From: Oscillospiraceae bacterium
GTDB lineage: Bacteria; Bacillota; Clostridia; Oscillospirales; Ruminococcaceae
Length of the DNA: 64,000 bases
NCBI GenBank assembly: GCA_025758045.1
Contig: CP107208.1
Location: 1,240,001-1,304,000, forward strand
Reading direction: 5' to 3'
The translations under genes and the position numbers were made by a program. Positions 1 to 7,110 of this stretch are shown here, piece after piece (the stretch's first letter is position 1; every line of letters starts with the position of its first letter). The notes below the pieces were generated by a model that was given only the letters and a program-made list of their open reading frames with translations, ran no database searches and was not told the origin of the DNA.

Positions 1-31
1 ACTCCTTTATGTTTGAATTTATAACAGATTT

Positions 32-889
32 TTATTTTTCCAGTGCCAGCAGCAGCTCCCGCAGCACCTTGCAGGCCATAGCCGTGGAAACGCCGCTCTG
101 GTCGAGCATGGGAGCCAGCTCGTTGACGTCCGCGCCGACGATGATCGCTTTCGTCACGGTGCGGATGGCCCCAAGCAGCTGCAAAAAGCTGACACCGCCC
201 GCTTCGGGCGTGCCTGTGCCGGGGAAGGCCGACGGGTCAAGGCAGTCGAGGTCGATGGTCAGATAGACAGGCACATCGGCCTGGCATAGCCAGTCGGTCA
301 GCTCGGCCAGCCCGGTAAAGTCGAACTTGTGCATATCGGTGTGCCGCGCGGCGAACTGAAATTCCTCCCGTTCACCGCTGCGGATGCAGAACTGGTGGAT
401 GCGCCCGTCGCCGACCAAATCATGACAGCGGCGCAGCACGCAGGCGTGGCTCAGCTGTGCGCCGAGGTAATCGTCCCGCAGATCGGCGTGGGCGTCAAAA
501 TGGACGATGTGCAGATCGGGATATTTGCGCACGGCTGCGCGCACGGCACCCAGGGTCACAAGATGCTCGCCGCCGAGCAGAAGCGGCAGCTTGCCGTCCC
601 GCAGGATCTCCGCCGCGCGGGATTCGATGTCCACCAGGGCGCTCTCGCTTGAGCCGAAGCACAGCTCCAAATCACCGCTGTCAAAGACGCTGCCGTCCGT
701 CAGGTCCTTGTCCTGATAGGGGCTGTAGGTTTCCAGCCCGTAGCTTTCGTGCCGCATGGCAGCGGGGCCGAACCGCGCGCCGGGACGGTAGCTGGTGGTG
801 GAATCAAACGGTGCGCCGTACAAAACAATGCTTGCCGTGCGGTAGCTGCTGTCGCAGCCGATGAAATTTTCAACATTGCGATGCAGCAT
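32..889 (-). CDS. speB: agmatinase (ureohydrolase family)
   Basis: Predicted cytosolic Mn2+ enzyme of 285 residues that hydrolyses agmatine to putrescine and urea. The ureohydrolase metal-binding signatures are visible in order: GGEH, then DAHADLR, then a DLDCLDP segment followed by GTGTPE. The start is the ATG at 889, which shares its A with the TGA of speE; a longer reading frame up to 1000 exists but only overlaps speE. It is the last gene of the speA-speE-speB unit, so its substrate is expected to be agmatine made by SpeA rather than arginine. Arginase or another ureohydrolase specificity cannot be excluded from sequence alone, but the neighbourhood favours agmatinase. Confidence 0.93.
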   Translation of the reverse strand: MLHRNVENFIGCDSSYRTASIVLYGAPFDSTTSYRPGARFGPAAMRHESYGLETYSPYQDKDLTDGSVFDSGDLELCFGSSESALVDIESRAAEILRDGKLPLLLGGEHLVTLGAVRAAVRKYPDLHIVHFDAHADLRDDYLGAQLSHACVLRRCHDLVGDGRIHQFCIRSGEREEFQFAARHTDMHKFDFTGLAELTDWLCQADVPVYLTIDLDCLDPSAFPGTGTPEAGGVSFLQLLGAIRTVTKAIIVGADVNELAPMLDQSGVSTAMACKVLRELLLALEK

Positions 890-1746
890 CAGTGTTCCTC
901 CACTTCGCGCAGCATTTCCTCCAGAAACGCCGGCAGGTAAAATGCACCGACATGCAGCCGGGTCGTGTAATAGCGGGTGCGCATGTTCAGCGCATTCCAC
1001 GCATCGGCGTCCATATCGTTGATGGGATGATATTTTTTGCTGGCAAAGCCGAACAGCCAGTAGCCCGCCGCAAAGGTAGGGATGTGTGCCTGATACACCT
1101 TGCTGATCGGGAAGGTGCTGGCGATGCGCTTGTGGCTGCGCTGCATGGCGGTCGCGTCCTCAGCATAGAAGGGGCTGCCCTGCTGGTTGACCATGATGCC
1201 GTCCGCGCGCAGCGCGTTGAAGCAGTTGCCGTAAAACTCGCGGGTGAACAACCCCTCCGACGGGCCGAACGGGTCGGAGGAATCCACGATGATGAGGTCG
1301 TACTCTTCCTCGCACTTGCGGATGAATTTCAGCGCGTTCTCGTAATAAATGTGTACGCGGCGGTCGTCCATGCGGCAGGCGTTGCCGGGCAGATAGGCAC
1401 GGCAGGCTTCGATGACCTGCGGGTCCATCTCCACAAGGTCGATGCGCTCCACGCGGTCGTAGCGGGTCAGTTCCCGCACTACACCGCCGTCGCCTGCGCC
1501 GATAACAAGAATGTCCTTGGCGTTTTTGTGTACCGACATCGGCACATGGGTAATCATCTCGTCGTAGATGAACTCGTCGCGCTCGGTCAGCATGACGTTG
1601 CCGTCCAGCGTCAGCACGCGGCCAAACTCCGGTGTCTCAAAAATGTCGATGCGCTGGTAGTCGCTCTGCTTGGAGTAAAGCTGGCGGTTGACCCGGATGC
1701 TGTGCTTGACATCAGGGGTGTGAAATTCCGAAAACCACATTTCCAT
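889..1746 (-). CDS. speE: spermidine synthase (polyamine aminopropyltransferase)
   Basis: Predicted 285-residue aminopropyltransferase that moves the aminopropyl group of decarboxylated S-adenosylmethionine to putrescine. It shows the nucleotide-binding motif GAGDGG, the acidic EMDP segment and the VDSSDPFGP active-site motif, and has the usual length. The ATG at 1746 is preceded by GGGAGG at a normal distance; upstream in-frame codons lack a site. It lies 16 nt after speA and overlaps speB by one base, so the three are surely co-translated. No speD (SAM decarboxylase) is present in the window; it would have to be encoded elsewhere, or the enzyme uses another donor such as in carboxyaminopropyl chemistry. 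Confidence 0.93.
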   Translation of the reverse strand: MEMWFSEFHTPDVKHSIRVNRQLYSKQSDYQRIDIFETPEFGRVLTLDGNVMLTERDEFIYDEMITHVPMSVHKNAKDILVIGAGDGGVVRELTRYDRVERIDLVEMDPQVIEACRAYLPGNACRMDDRRVHIYYENALKFIRKCEEEYDLIIVDSSDPFGPSEGLFTREFYGNCFNALRADGIMVNQQGSPFYAEDATAMQRSHKRIASTFPISKVYQAHIPTFAAGYWLFGFASKKYHPINDMDADAWNALNMRTRYYTTRLHVGAFYLPAFLEEMLREVEEH

Positions 1747-1762
1747 ACTGCAAACCTCCCTG

Positions 1763-3229
1763 TCAAGCCAGCACATTCAGCCGCAGAATGTCCGGGTCCT
1801 CGGGGCCGGTCATGCTGCAGCCCTTGGCCTTGGCATACTCGATATAATCCAAGATCTGCGCGGTGATGCGCTCGCCCGGGGCAAGGATCGGGATGCCCGG
1901 GGGATAGCACATGACGAACTCGCTGCAGACCATGCCCTCTGTCTCACGCAGGGGCAGGCTCTTTTTGGGGGCGTAAAATGCTTCCTGCGGGCTGGCGGCA
2001 ACTTCGGGGTCGATGTATTCCTGACTCAAAAGGCCTGCGCCGTCAGTGTGGTAGCGGCGCTTGATCTCGGCCAGTGCGCTGACAAGGCGCTCAACCTCCT
2101 GCGGGCGGTCACCGATGGAGAGATAGGCCAGAATGTTGCCGATGTCGCCGAACTCGATCTGGATGTCGTATTCATCGCGCAGGATGTCGTACACCTCGAT
2201 GCCCGCAAGGCCGATGTCCAGCGTGTGAACGCTCAATTTTGTCGTATCAAAGTCAAAAACGGAGTTGCCGTTGCAAAGCTCCTTGCCGAAGGCATAGTAC
2301 CCGCCCACAGCGTTGATCTCCTCGCGCGCGTACTCGGCCATGTCGGCCACCTGATGGAACACCTGCTGGCCCCGCAGTGCCAGATTGCGGCGGGAAATGT
2401 CAAGGCTCGACATCAGAAGATAGCTGCCGGAGGTCGTCTGTGTCAGATTGATGATCTGCCGCACATAGCCCGCGTGGACGTTGGGGCCGGTCAGCAGCAG
2501 GCTGGATTGGGTCAGGCTGCCGCCGCTCTTGTGCATCGAGACGGAGGCCATATCCGCGCCCGCCGCCATAGCCGAGACCGGCAGCCCGCCGCCGAAATAA
2601 AAATGCGTGCCGTGGGCTTCGTCCGCAAGGCAGAGCATCCCGGCGTCATGCGCCATCCGCACAATGGCGCGCAGATCGCTGCAGATGCCGTAGTAGGTGG
2701 GGTTATTAACCAGTACCGCCACGGCGTTGGGGTGGTCGGCAATGGCCTTGGCCACCTGCTCCCGCTTCATGCCTAGACTGATGCCGAGGCGGTTGTCCAC
2801 CTCCGGGTTGACGTAGACCGGCACCGCGCCGCAGAGCACCAGCGCGTTCAGCACGCTGCGGTGGACATTGCGTGGCAGGATGATTTCATCCCCGCGCTTG
2901 CAGGCCGTCAGCACCATGCTCTGCACCGAGCTCGTTGTGCCGCCCACCATCAAAAAGGCGTGTGCCGCGCCAAACGCATCGGCGGCCAGCTCCTCGGCTT
3001 CGCGGATGACCGAAACCGGGTGGCAGAGATTGTCCAGCGGCTTCATGCTGTTGACATCCACACCAACGCACTGCTGGCCCAAAAACGCGGTCAGCTCCGG
3101 ATTGCCGCGCCCGCGCTTGTGCCCCGGCACGTCAAAGGGAACAACGCGCATCCTGCGGAAATTTTCGAGCGCTTCATGGATGGGTGCGCGGCGCTGATCC
3201 AGCCGGGTGCGCTTTGCTTCTCCGTTCAT
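1763..3229 (-). CDS. speA: biosynthetic arginine decarboxylase, Orn/Lys/Arg decarboxylase family
   Basis: PLP-dependent fold-type I decarboxylase of 488 residues, the size of the Bacillus-type SpeA/YaaO family. The aspartate of DEAHG lies near residue 203 and the Schiff-base lysine is Lys234 in SMHKSGGS. The start at 3229 follows CGGAGG with five bases between; the longer open frame to 3373 runs through a terminator and has no good site. Linkage to an agmatinase gene argues for arginine as substrate, giving agmatine then putrescine; lysine or ornithine decarboxylation is the alternative. Expression is probably controlled by the unusually long structured leader upstream (see that entry). Confidence 0.9.
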   Translation of the reverse strand: MNGEAKRTRLDQRRAPIHEALENFRRMRVVPFDVPGHKRGRGNPELTAFLGQQCVGVDVNSMKPLDNLCHPVSVIREAEELAADAFGAAHAFLMVGGTTSSVQSMVLTACKRGDEIILPRNVHRSVLNALVLCGAVPVYVNPEVDNRLGISLGMKREQVAKAIADHPNAVAVLVNNPTYYGICSDLRAIVRMAHDAGMLCLADEAHGTHFYFGGGLPVSAMAAGADMASVSMHKSGGSLTQSSLLLTGPNVHAGYVRQIINLTQTTSGSYLLMSSLDISRRNLALRGQQVFHQVADMAEYAREEINAVGGYYAFGKELCNGNSVFDFDTTKLSVHTLDIGLAGIEVYDILRDEYDIQIEFGDIGNILAYLSIGDRPQEVERLVSALAEIKRRYHTDGAGLLSQEYIDPEVAASPQEAFYAPKKSLPLRETEGMVCSEFVMCYPPGIPILAPGERITAQILDYIEYAKAKGCSMTGPEDPDILRLNVLA

Positions 3230-3644
3230 TTTTACCTCCGTTCGCGATCCCTTTGCAAAACAAAAAACGCAAGCCATGCACAGATGTGCAGACTTGCGTT
3301 CGAATTCAGCATATTTGGACACAGGCCGATTACCCCCCGATACCTCACCGAGAGAACGTCCTGCATGATTCAAAAAGGCTGAGCGTGTCAGAGTCTATAT
3401 AGCAATCTTACTTTTACTACTCTTTATTGACCGTTTCACAAGTCTGCACGCCAAAACGTGCAATTTCATGGCTGTAAAGGAACCAACTTATAAAATTTGA
3501 GCTTTTAACTCAATCAATAAGGCAACCCAAAGTTGCCGATCGGCAGTGGACCCGGCTGTCCGTATGGCCTTAGCCCCTGACGGGCGGTCCGTAGGTAAAT
3601 TGCTTTGAAAAACTCTCACAAACTCGATTCGTCTTTCAAAATCG
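3230..3644 (-). promoter_or_regulatory. structured 5' leader of speA, candidate riboswitch or attenuator
   Basis: A ~415-nt untranslated leader between a consensus promoter and speA. Read on the minus strand it has a 5' hairpin (3646-3622), a domain closed by a long stem (3609-3616 with 3500-3507, extended inward) holding a strong GGCAAC/GTTGCC hairpin and two copies of TACGGAC, then an antiterminator-like arm at 3449-3439, a second domain closed by GACAC/GTGTC (about 3392-3318) and an intrinsic terminator ending ~30 nt before the speA start. The arm at 3439-3449 is an exact 11-base complement of the terminator's ascending arm (3286-3296). I do not recognise it as a described riboswitch class. 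Nothing here codes for a convincing protein. Confidence 0.7.
3260..3300 (-). terminator. intrinsic terminator in the speA leader
   Basis: On the minus strand AACGCAAG pairs with CTTGCGTT around an inner TGCACA/TGTGCA stem and is followed by six T. It lies just before the speA ribosome site, so transcription must read through it to express the operon. Confidence 0.85.
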
Positions 3645-3650
3645 AGACAA

Positions 3651-3679
3651 AGTATAGCATAGGGAAATCGCGCTGTCAA
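3651..3679 (-). promoter_or_regulatory. sigma-A-type promoter of the speA operon
   Basis: TTGACA (3679-3674) and TATACT (3656-3651) on the minus strand with a 17-nt spacer; predicted start near 3644, directly before the first leader hairpin. Confidence 0.85.
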
Positions 3680-3708
3680 TATTTTGATGAAAAAATTTCT
3701 ACGATTAA

Positions 3709-3785
3709 AAAGTTGTACTCTTATGTCACCAACAAAAACCGAGTTGGTTCACACAACAGGGGCAGTAAAAACGCCCCGGAAAAAG
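3709..3785 (+). repeat. dispersed ~75-bp repeat, copy 1
   Basis: This stretch is roughly 80% identical by eye to 20655-20732, beginning AAGTTGTACTCTTATGTCACC and running through a CACACAACAG block. Both copies sit at the edges of fragment-rich gaps, and both translate to a similar peptide (KKLYSY / KKLHSY, then RV, HNRG). It may be the decayed end of a mobile-element gene or a promoter-proximal repeat. Not assigned to a known family. Confidence 0.6.
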
Positions 3786-3802
3786 AAAGTAAGGGTACAA
3801 AA

Positions 3803-4096
3803 ATGAAGTACGAAATCGTAGGTATCGAACACGCAGTTGGCGACTTTACTCCCACTACGGGCAAAAACGCGAACACCGTCCAGCACTATGACGTGTATCG
3901 TCTGCACACGCTGAAAAACAGCAAGGACGCATACGGTCAGATTACGGCCGTCGTTCGCGCAACGCCTGACCAGATAGGCAAGATTATGGCTGACCTCGGC
4001 GGCAATATCGCAGACGTTCCCGGTCACATCCTCGACATGGAAGTCCACAACAGCTTCGGAAAAATCAACCTCACCGATCACGATGTTGTAGAATAA
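3803..4096 (+). CDS. hypothetical protein, 97 aa
   Basis: Unrecognised soluble protein. The start is taken at the ATG at 3803 because the predicted sequence from there (MKYEIVGIEHAVGDF) looks like a folded domain while the upstream extension corresponds to the dispersed repeat; the ribosome site (GTAAGGG) is only moderate. The composition is ordinary, with no signal peptide or membrane segment. It is isolated: the speA promoter diverges from it on the left and two strong hairpins follow on the right. Its neighbours (a small ORF and a broken serine recombinase) suggest it belongs to the remains of a mobile element. No function is proposed. Confidence 0.6.
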   Translation: MKYEIVGIEHAVGDFTPTTGKNANTVQHYDVYRLHTLKNSKDAYGQITAVVRATPDQIGKIMADLGGNIADVPGHILDMEVHNSFGKINLTDHDVVE

Positions 4097-4147
4097 TGAA
4101 GCCTGCCCCACCACCAGTTGTTCGACCACCACCAGATAACTGCCAGT

Positions 4148-4203
4148 GGGGCGGTGAATATAGCTGTTCTTTCCTCCGTAAGGGCGGCTATCTTCACCGC
4201 CCC
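4148..4203. repeat. 17-bp inverted repeat (hairpin) after the 97-aa ORF
   Basis: Arms 4148-4164 and 4187-4203 (GGGGCGGTGAA core) pair with one mismatch around a 22-base loop. There is no T run on either side, so it may be a mobile-element end or a processing hairpin rather than a terminator. Confidence 0.65.
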
Positions 4204-4224
4204 GCACATTTTGTCAGACTTCGG

Positions 4225-4263
4225 TTTGACATTCCACGGGTGCTACGCCCGTGGAATGTCAAA
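4225..4263. repeat. perfect 16-bp inverted repeat
   Basis: TTTGACATTCCACGGG (4225-4240) pairs exactly with 4248-4263 around a 7-base loop; part of TGTCA is repeated just downstream. It separates the 97-aa and 42-aa ORFs and resembles the stable hairpins found in mobile-element leaders. Confidence 0.75.
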
Positions 4264-4293
4264 TGTCATGTCAAAACAAAAAGGTGGTACACA

Positions 4294-4422
4294 ATGCTCC
4301 GATTCAAATGCTGGTATTATGATCAGGCGATTCAGGACGGTAGCGAGGATTGGATCAAGAGCCTGCTTCCAGACCATCTGCCGGATGATATTCAGCCCCT
4401 CTATGACCATGCACATCAATAA
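4294..4422 (+). CDS. small hypothetical protein, 42 aa
   Basis: A short acidic ORF beginning MLRFKCWYYDQ, with a good ribosome site (AAGGTGG) six or seven bases before its ATG at 4294. It is bounded by strong hairpins at 4225-4263 and 4429-4466, which suits an independent small gene, but it could also be a chance frame in a decayed element. No domain recognised. Confidence 0.4.
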   Translation: MLRFKCWYYDQAIQDGSEDWIKSLLPDHLPDDIQPLYDHAHQ

Positions 4423-4428
4423 AAAGAA

Positions 4429-4466
4429 CGTCTCAGCCAATGTTCAGACAGACATCGGCTGAGACG
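4429..4466. repeat. 15-bp inverted repeat after the 42-aa ORF
   Basis: CGTCTCAGCC...GGCTGAGACG: arms 4429-4443 and 4452-4466 with one mismatch. Possibly a terminator or stability hairpin; no long T run. Confidence 0.6.
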
Positions 4467-4480
4467 CTTGTTATAAAAGA

Positions 4481-4870
4481 TTACTCAAATTTTCGATCAT
4501 ACAGCAGTGCTGCAATCAGCATGGTGGTCGTCTGCCACATACAGGCTGGAGTTCCGGCCATTGTGAAATGGGAAGAGGGCCATGCCGTAATGGTTGACCT
4601 CCATACCGTACGGGCAATATCATAGGGGCCTTTGCCCTCAATGGTCAGTTGGAAGATGCGTCGCACCACGGCAGCCGCTTCCTCGTCAATCAGCCAGTGG
4701 TATTTGTTCTCCGGGTCTTTCTTATAGCCATAGATGGCACAGTTGGTGGTAAACTGTTCCTGTTTCGCTTGCTCCATAGGCTTCCTCCTTGCGTGATTGG
4801 TTGGTTTTTGATATAATGTGTTTGGTTTCGTTAGCTGTAAGCCAACCGTGTCTTTCTGTTTGTTTTCCAT
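4481..4870 (-). pseudogene. serine recombinase (large resolvase) fragment
   Basis: Residues ~45-85 of this frame read GYKKDPENKYHW, then EEAAAVVRRIF and GKGPYDIAR, a stretch typical of the recombinase zinc-ribbon/recombinase region of large serine integrases from Firmicutes conjugative elements. The catalytic N-terminal resolvase domain is missing, and after the ARTV position the family pattern is lost, so it is a truncated and probably frameshifted relic of a protein that normally exceeds 500 residues. The first ~40 residues do not look like the family and may be read-through of unrelated sequence. It marks the gap at 3.7-5.0 kb as a former integration site. Confidence 0.7.
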
Positions 4871-5070
4871 GTTCTTTTTCTCCTTTCTGTCCTTTGTGTT
4901 TTATGACAGTAACCTTAGTAACTCGCGTTTAGATTACCCTTTCACTAATAGGAGAAAAACGGGGTGTAAATCGGAACTGTTTTTTAAAAAAAGAAAAACA
5001 GTTTTTCGGGAGATGAAGCTATTGTGGAACCATGGGAGCATAATCTAAACAAAGTGAGGTGCACAAACCT
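4871..5070. other. A+T-rich gap with a hairpin terminator
   Basis: No gene is seen. AACTGTTTTT at 4975-4984 pairs with AAAAACAGTT ending at 5004 and is followed by a short T run, a possible terminator. A GTTTAGATTA / TAATCTAAAC pair (about 4929 and 5041) forms a distant inverted repeat around it. Confidence 0.5.
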
Positions 5071-6000
5071 ATGAAACGTGTTGCCGCTGCCCTTACCGCT
5101 GCTGCGGCGGCAGGCCTGGGCGCTGCCTATGGCATCTACCACCTGGCTTTTTTCCAGCGGCCGAAGCTGGATATTCCCACGGCAGAGGAGTGGGCGCAGG
5201 GTTCTCGCTTTTTGCCGCAGATCCGCGAAAACGTGGAGTTTGTGGACAGCCTGCCCTGCGACTATGTACATATCACCGCCGATGACGGTACTTCGCTGTC
5301 GGCTCGGTACTGCCACGAGGCCGACGACGCGCCAATCGCCATCATCATGCACGGCTACCGCGCCACTGCGATGCGCGACACGATGGGGCTGATCGTGCTA
5401 TGCAAAAAGCTGGGCTACAACCTGCTGATGCCGGACCAGCGTGCCCACGGGCGCAGTGACAGCTACACCATCACCATGGGCGCGCAGGAGCGCTACGATG
5501 CCCGCGCCTGGGCGTACTGGGCTTCAGTGCGGTCCAGCGGCAAGGTTCCCATCTTTTTAATGGGCGTCTCGATGGGCGCAGCCACCGTTCTGCTGGCCAG
5601 CGGGCTGGACCTTCCGGACAGCGTTCACGGCATCATCGCGGATTGCGGCTACTCCAGCATCCGGGACATCTGCCGCACCTGTCTGCCCAAGTACCTGCCG
5701 CACGTGCCGGTGGGACCGGGCTATGCCGTCGGCAAAGCTGGTGCCAAGATCTTCGGCCGCTTTGACCCCGATACCGTGGATTGCCGCAAGGCCGTGGCGC
5801 AAAGCAAGGTTCCGATTCTCTTCATCCACGGCAGCGCGGACGACTTTGTGCCCTGCAGCATGAGCCGCGAAAACTACGACGCTTGCGCCAGCGAGAAAGA
5901 GCTGCTCGTCATTCCCGGTGCCACCCACGCCATGTCCTACTACTACGACACACCCGCCTACACCAAGGCCGTGACAGACTTTTTGAAAAAGCACATCTAA
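5071..6000 (+). CDS. membrane-anchored alpha/beta hydrolase
   Basis: Predicted 309-residue serine hydrolase. The N-terminal ~30 residues (Ala-rich, one hydrophobic segment) form a signal anchor, so the catalytic domain is probably outside the membrane. The oxyanion-hole HGYRATAM motif, the nucleophile elbow GVSMGAA, an HGSADDFVP segment (acidic residue) and ATHAMSY (catalytic histidine) are all present. The start is set at the ATG at 5071, eleven bases after AAAGTGAGG; a GTG at 5059 in frame would overlap the ribosome site. Substrate unknown: peptidase S33-like or lipase/esterase activities are both possible. It ends at a strong bidirectional terminator shared with the convergent patatin gene. 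Confidence 0.82.
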   Translation: MKRVAAALTAAAAAGLGAAYGIYHLAFFQRPKLDIPTAEEWAQGSRFLPQIRENVEFVDSLPCDYVHITADDGTSLSARYCHEADDAPIAIIMHGYRATAMRDTMGLIVLCKKLGYNLLMPDQRAHGRSDSYTITMGAQERYDARAWAYWASVRSSGKVPIFLMGVSMGAATVLLASGLDLPDSVHGIIADCGYSSIRDICRTCLPKYLPHVPVGPGYAVGKAGAKIFGRFDPDTVDCRKAVAQSKVPILFIHGSADDFVPCSMSRENYDACASEKELLVIPGATHAMSYYYDTPAYTKAVTDFLKKHI

Positions 6001-6011
6001 AACCAAAATTC

Positions 6012-6073
6012 AAAACGCTCCCTGCAGGCAGGACCGCATCGCATGCACAGGTCCGCCGCCGGGAGCGTTTTTA
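6012..6073. terminator. bidirectional terminator
   Basis: AAAACGCTCCC (from 6012) pairs with GGGAGCGTTTTT (to 6072) around a 37-base loop, with T runs for both strands; it lies between convergent genes. Confidence 0.75.
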
Positions 6074-6108
6074 TTTCAATCGCTCAGGCTGCAAAAGGGG
6101 AGTGGTCA

Positions 6109-6978
6109 CTATTTTTCCAAATACTCCATCATACCGTCCAATTTTTGCTGCATTTCCTTGTAACCGCGGATGTAGAGTTCCGTCAGCTTCTCGGTACTGC
6201 CCTCGAAGCGGCCGATGCCTACCGGCTCATCGGGGCGGATAACGCAGATGCGTCCCTCGTCTTCCAGTGCATCGATCTGGTCCAGCAAAGCGTTGTAGCG
6301 CATCTCCTGGGTCAGCAGCGTGGCCAGGAACAACGGTTTATCGCCATAAAAATCATCATACAGTTCCACCATGCGCTGGCTGGGCTGCTTTTTTCGGAAA
6401 CCTTTCTCCCTCGTGGCCACGATGACGATCTTGGCAAAGCCCTGGCGCAGCGCCCAGTTGATGGGGATGGGGCAGGCGCAGCCGCCGTCCAGGTAGCTGT
6501 GGCCGTCGATCTTGACCGGCACCGATGCCAGCGGCAAACTGGCCGAAGCCTTGACCGCCTGCTTAAAGTCCAAACCTGGCTGGTCTTTTTCAAAGTAGAC
6601 TGCCTTGCCGGTCTCCACGCAGGTAGCCACGGCAAACATTCGCTGGCCGCCGTTTTTAAACATATCCTCGTCAAAGGGGACTTCCTTTTCAATGTCATTC
6701 AGCAAAAAGTTCAAGCCGAACAAGCTGCCGCCTTTCACTGCCGCCAGCGGGCCAAAGTACCGCCGGTCGTGGCGGTAGCGCAGGTTGATGCTGGCCGCGC
6801 GGCCAGGCTGGTGGGCCACATAGTTATAGGCGTTCAGTGCCCCGGCCGACACCCCCGCCACGGCTGGGAAGTACAGGTCATGCTCCATCAAAATATCCAG
6901 CGCGCCGGCGGTATACAGCCCGCGCAGCGAGCCACCCTCCAGCAAAATCAACGAATTTTCCGGCAGTTTTGTGTTCAT
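6109..6978 (-). CDS. patatin-like phospholipase family protein
   Basis: Predicted 289-residue lipid acyl hydrolase of the YjjU/RssA-like patatin group. The glycine-rich oxyanion loop (EGGSLRGLYTAG) near the N terminus, the GVSAGA nucleophile motif and the catalytic Asp in DGGCACPIP follow the family order. No signal peptide is visible, so it should act on the inner membrane or on soluble lipids. The ATG at 6978 is preceded by GGAGG eight bases away. It stands alone between a convergent hydrolase and the divergent aroD; its physiological substrate is unknown. Confidence 0.9.
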   Translation of the reverse strand: MNTKLPENSLILLEGGSLRGLYTAGALDILMEHDLYFPAVAGVSAGALNAYNYVAHQPGRAASINLRYRHDRRYFGPLAAVKGGSLFGLNFLLNDIEKEVPFDEDMFKNGGQRMFAVATCVETGKAVYFEKDQPGLDFKQAVKASASLPLASVPVKIDGHSYLDGGCACPIPINWALRQGFAKIVIVATREKGFRKKQPSQRMVELYDDFYGDKPLFLATLLTQEMRYNALLDQIDALEDEGRICVIRPDEPVGIGRFEGSTEKLTELYIRGYKEMQQKLDGMMEYLEK

Positions 6979-7110
6979 AAGCACACCCTCCATTTATACA
7001 GATTATTGTAGCGCGGGGCGGAGGGTATCGCAAGCGAAAGCTGTTGTACAAAACCCAAAAAATGTGGTAAAATGCAGGCAAAGTATTGCTGCCAACAAAA
7101 GGAGTGCCTT

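Noticed and set aside
3230..3373. N-terminal extension of speA or a leader peptide beginning MQDVL near 3360
   Set aside because: The first would run through the terminator without a ribosome site; the second ends in the speA SD and lacks its own, so both look accidental.
3480..3644. 6S RNA, M-box or ykkC-type riboswitch identity for the speA leader
   Set aside because: The closing stem recalls 6S and the position a riboswitch, but none of the class-specific conserved motifs I know is present.
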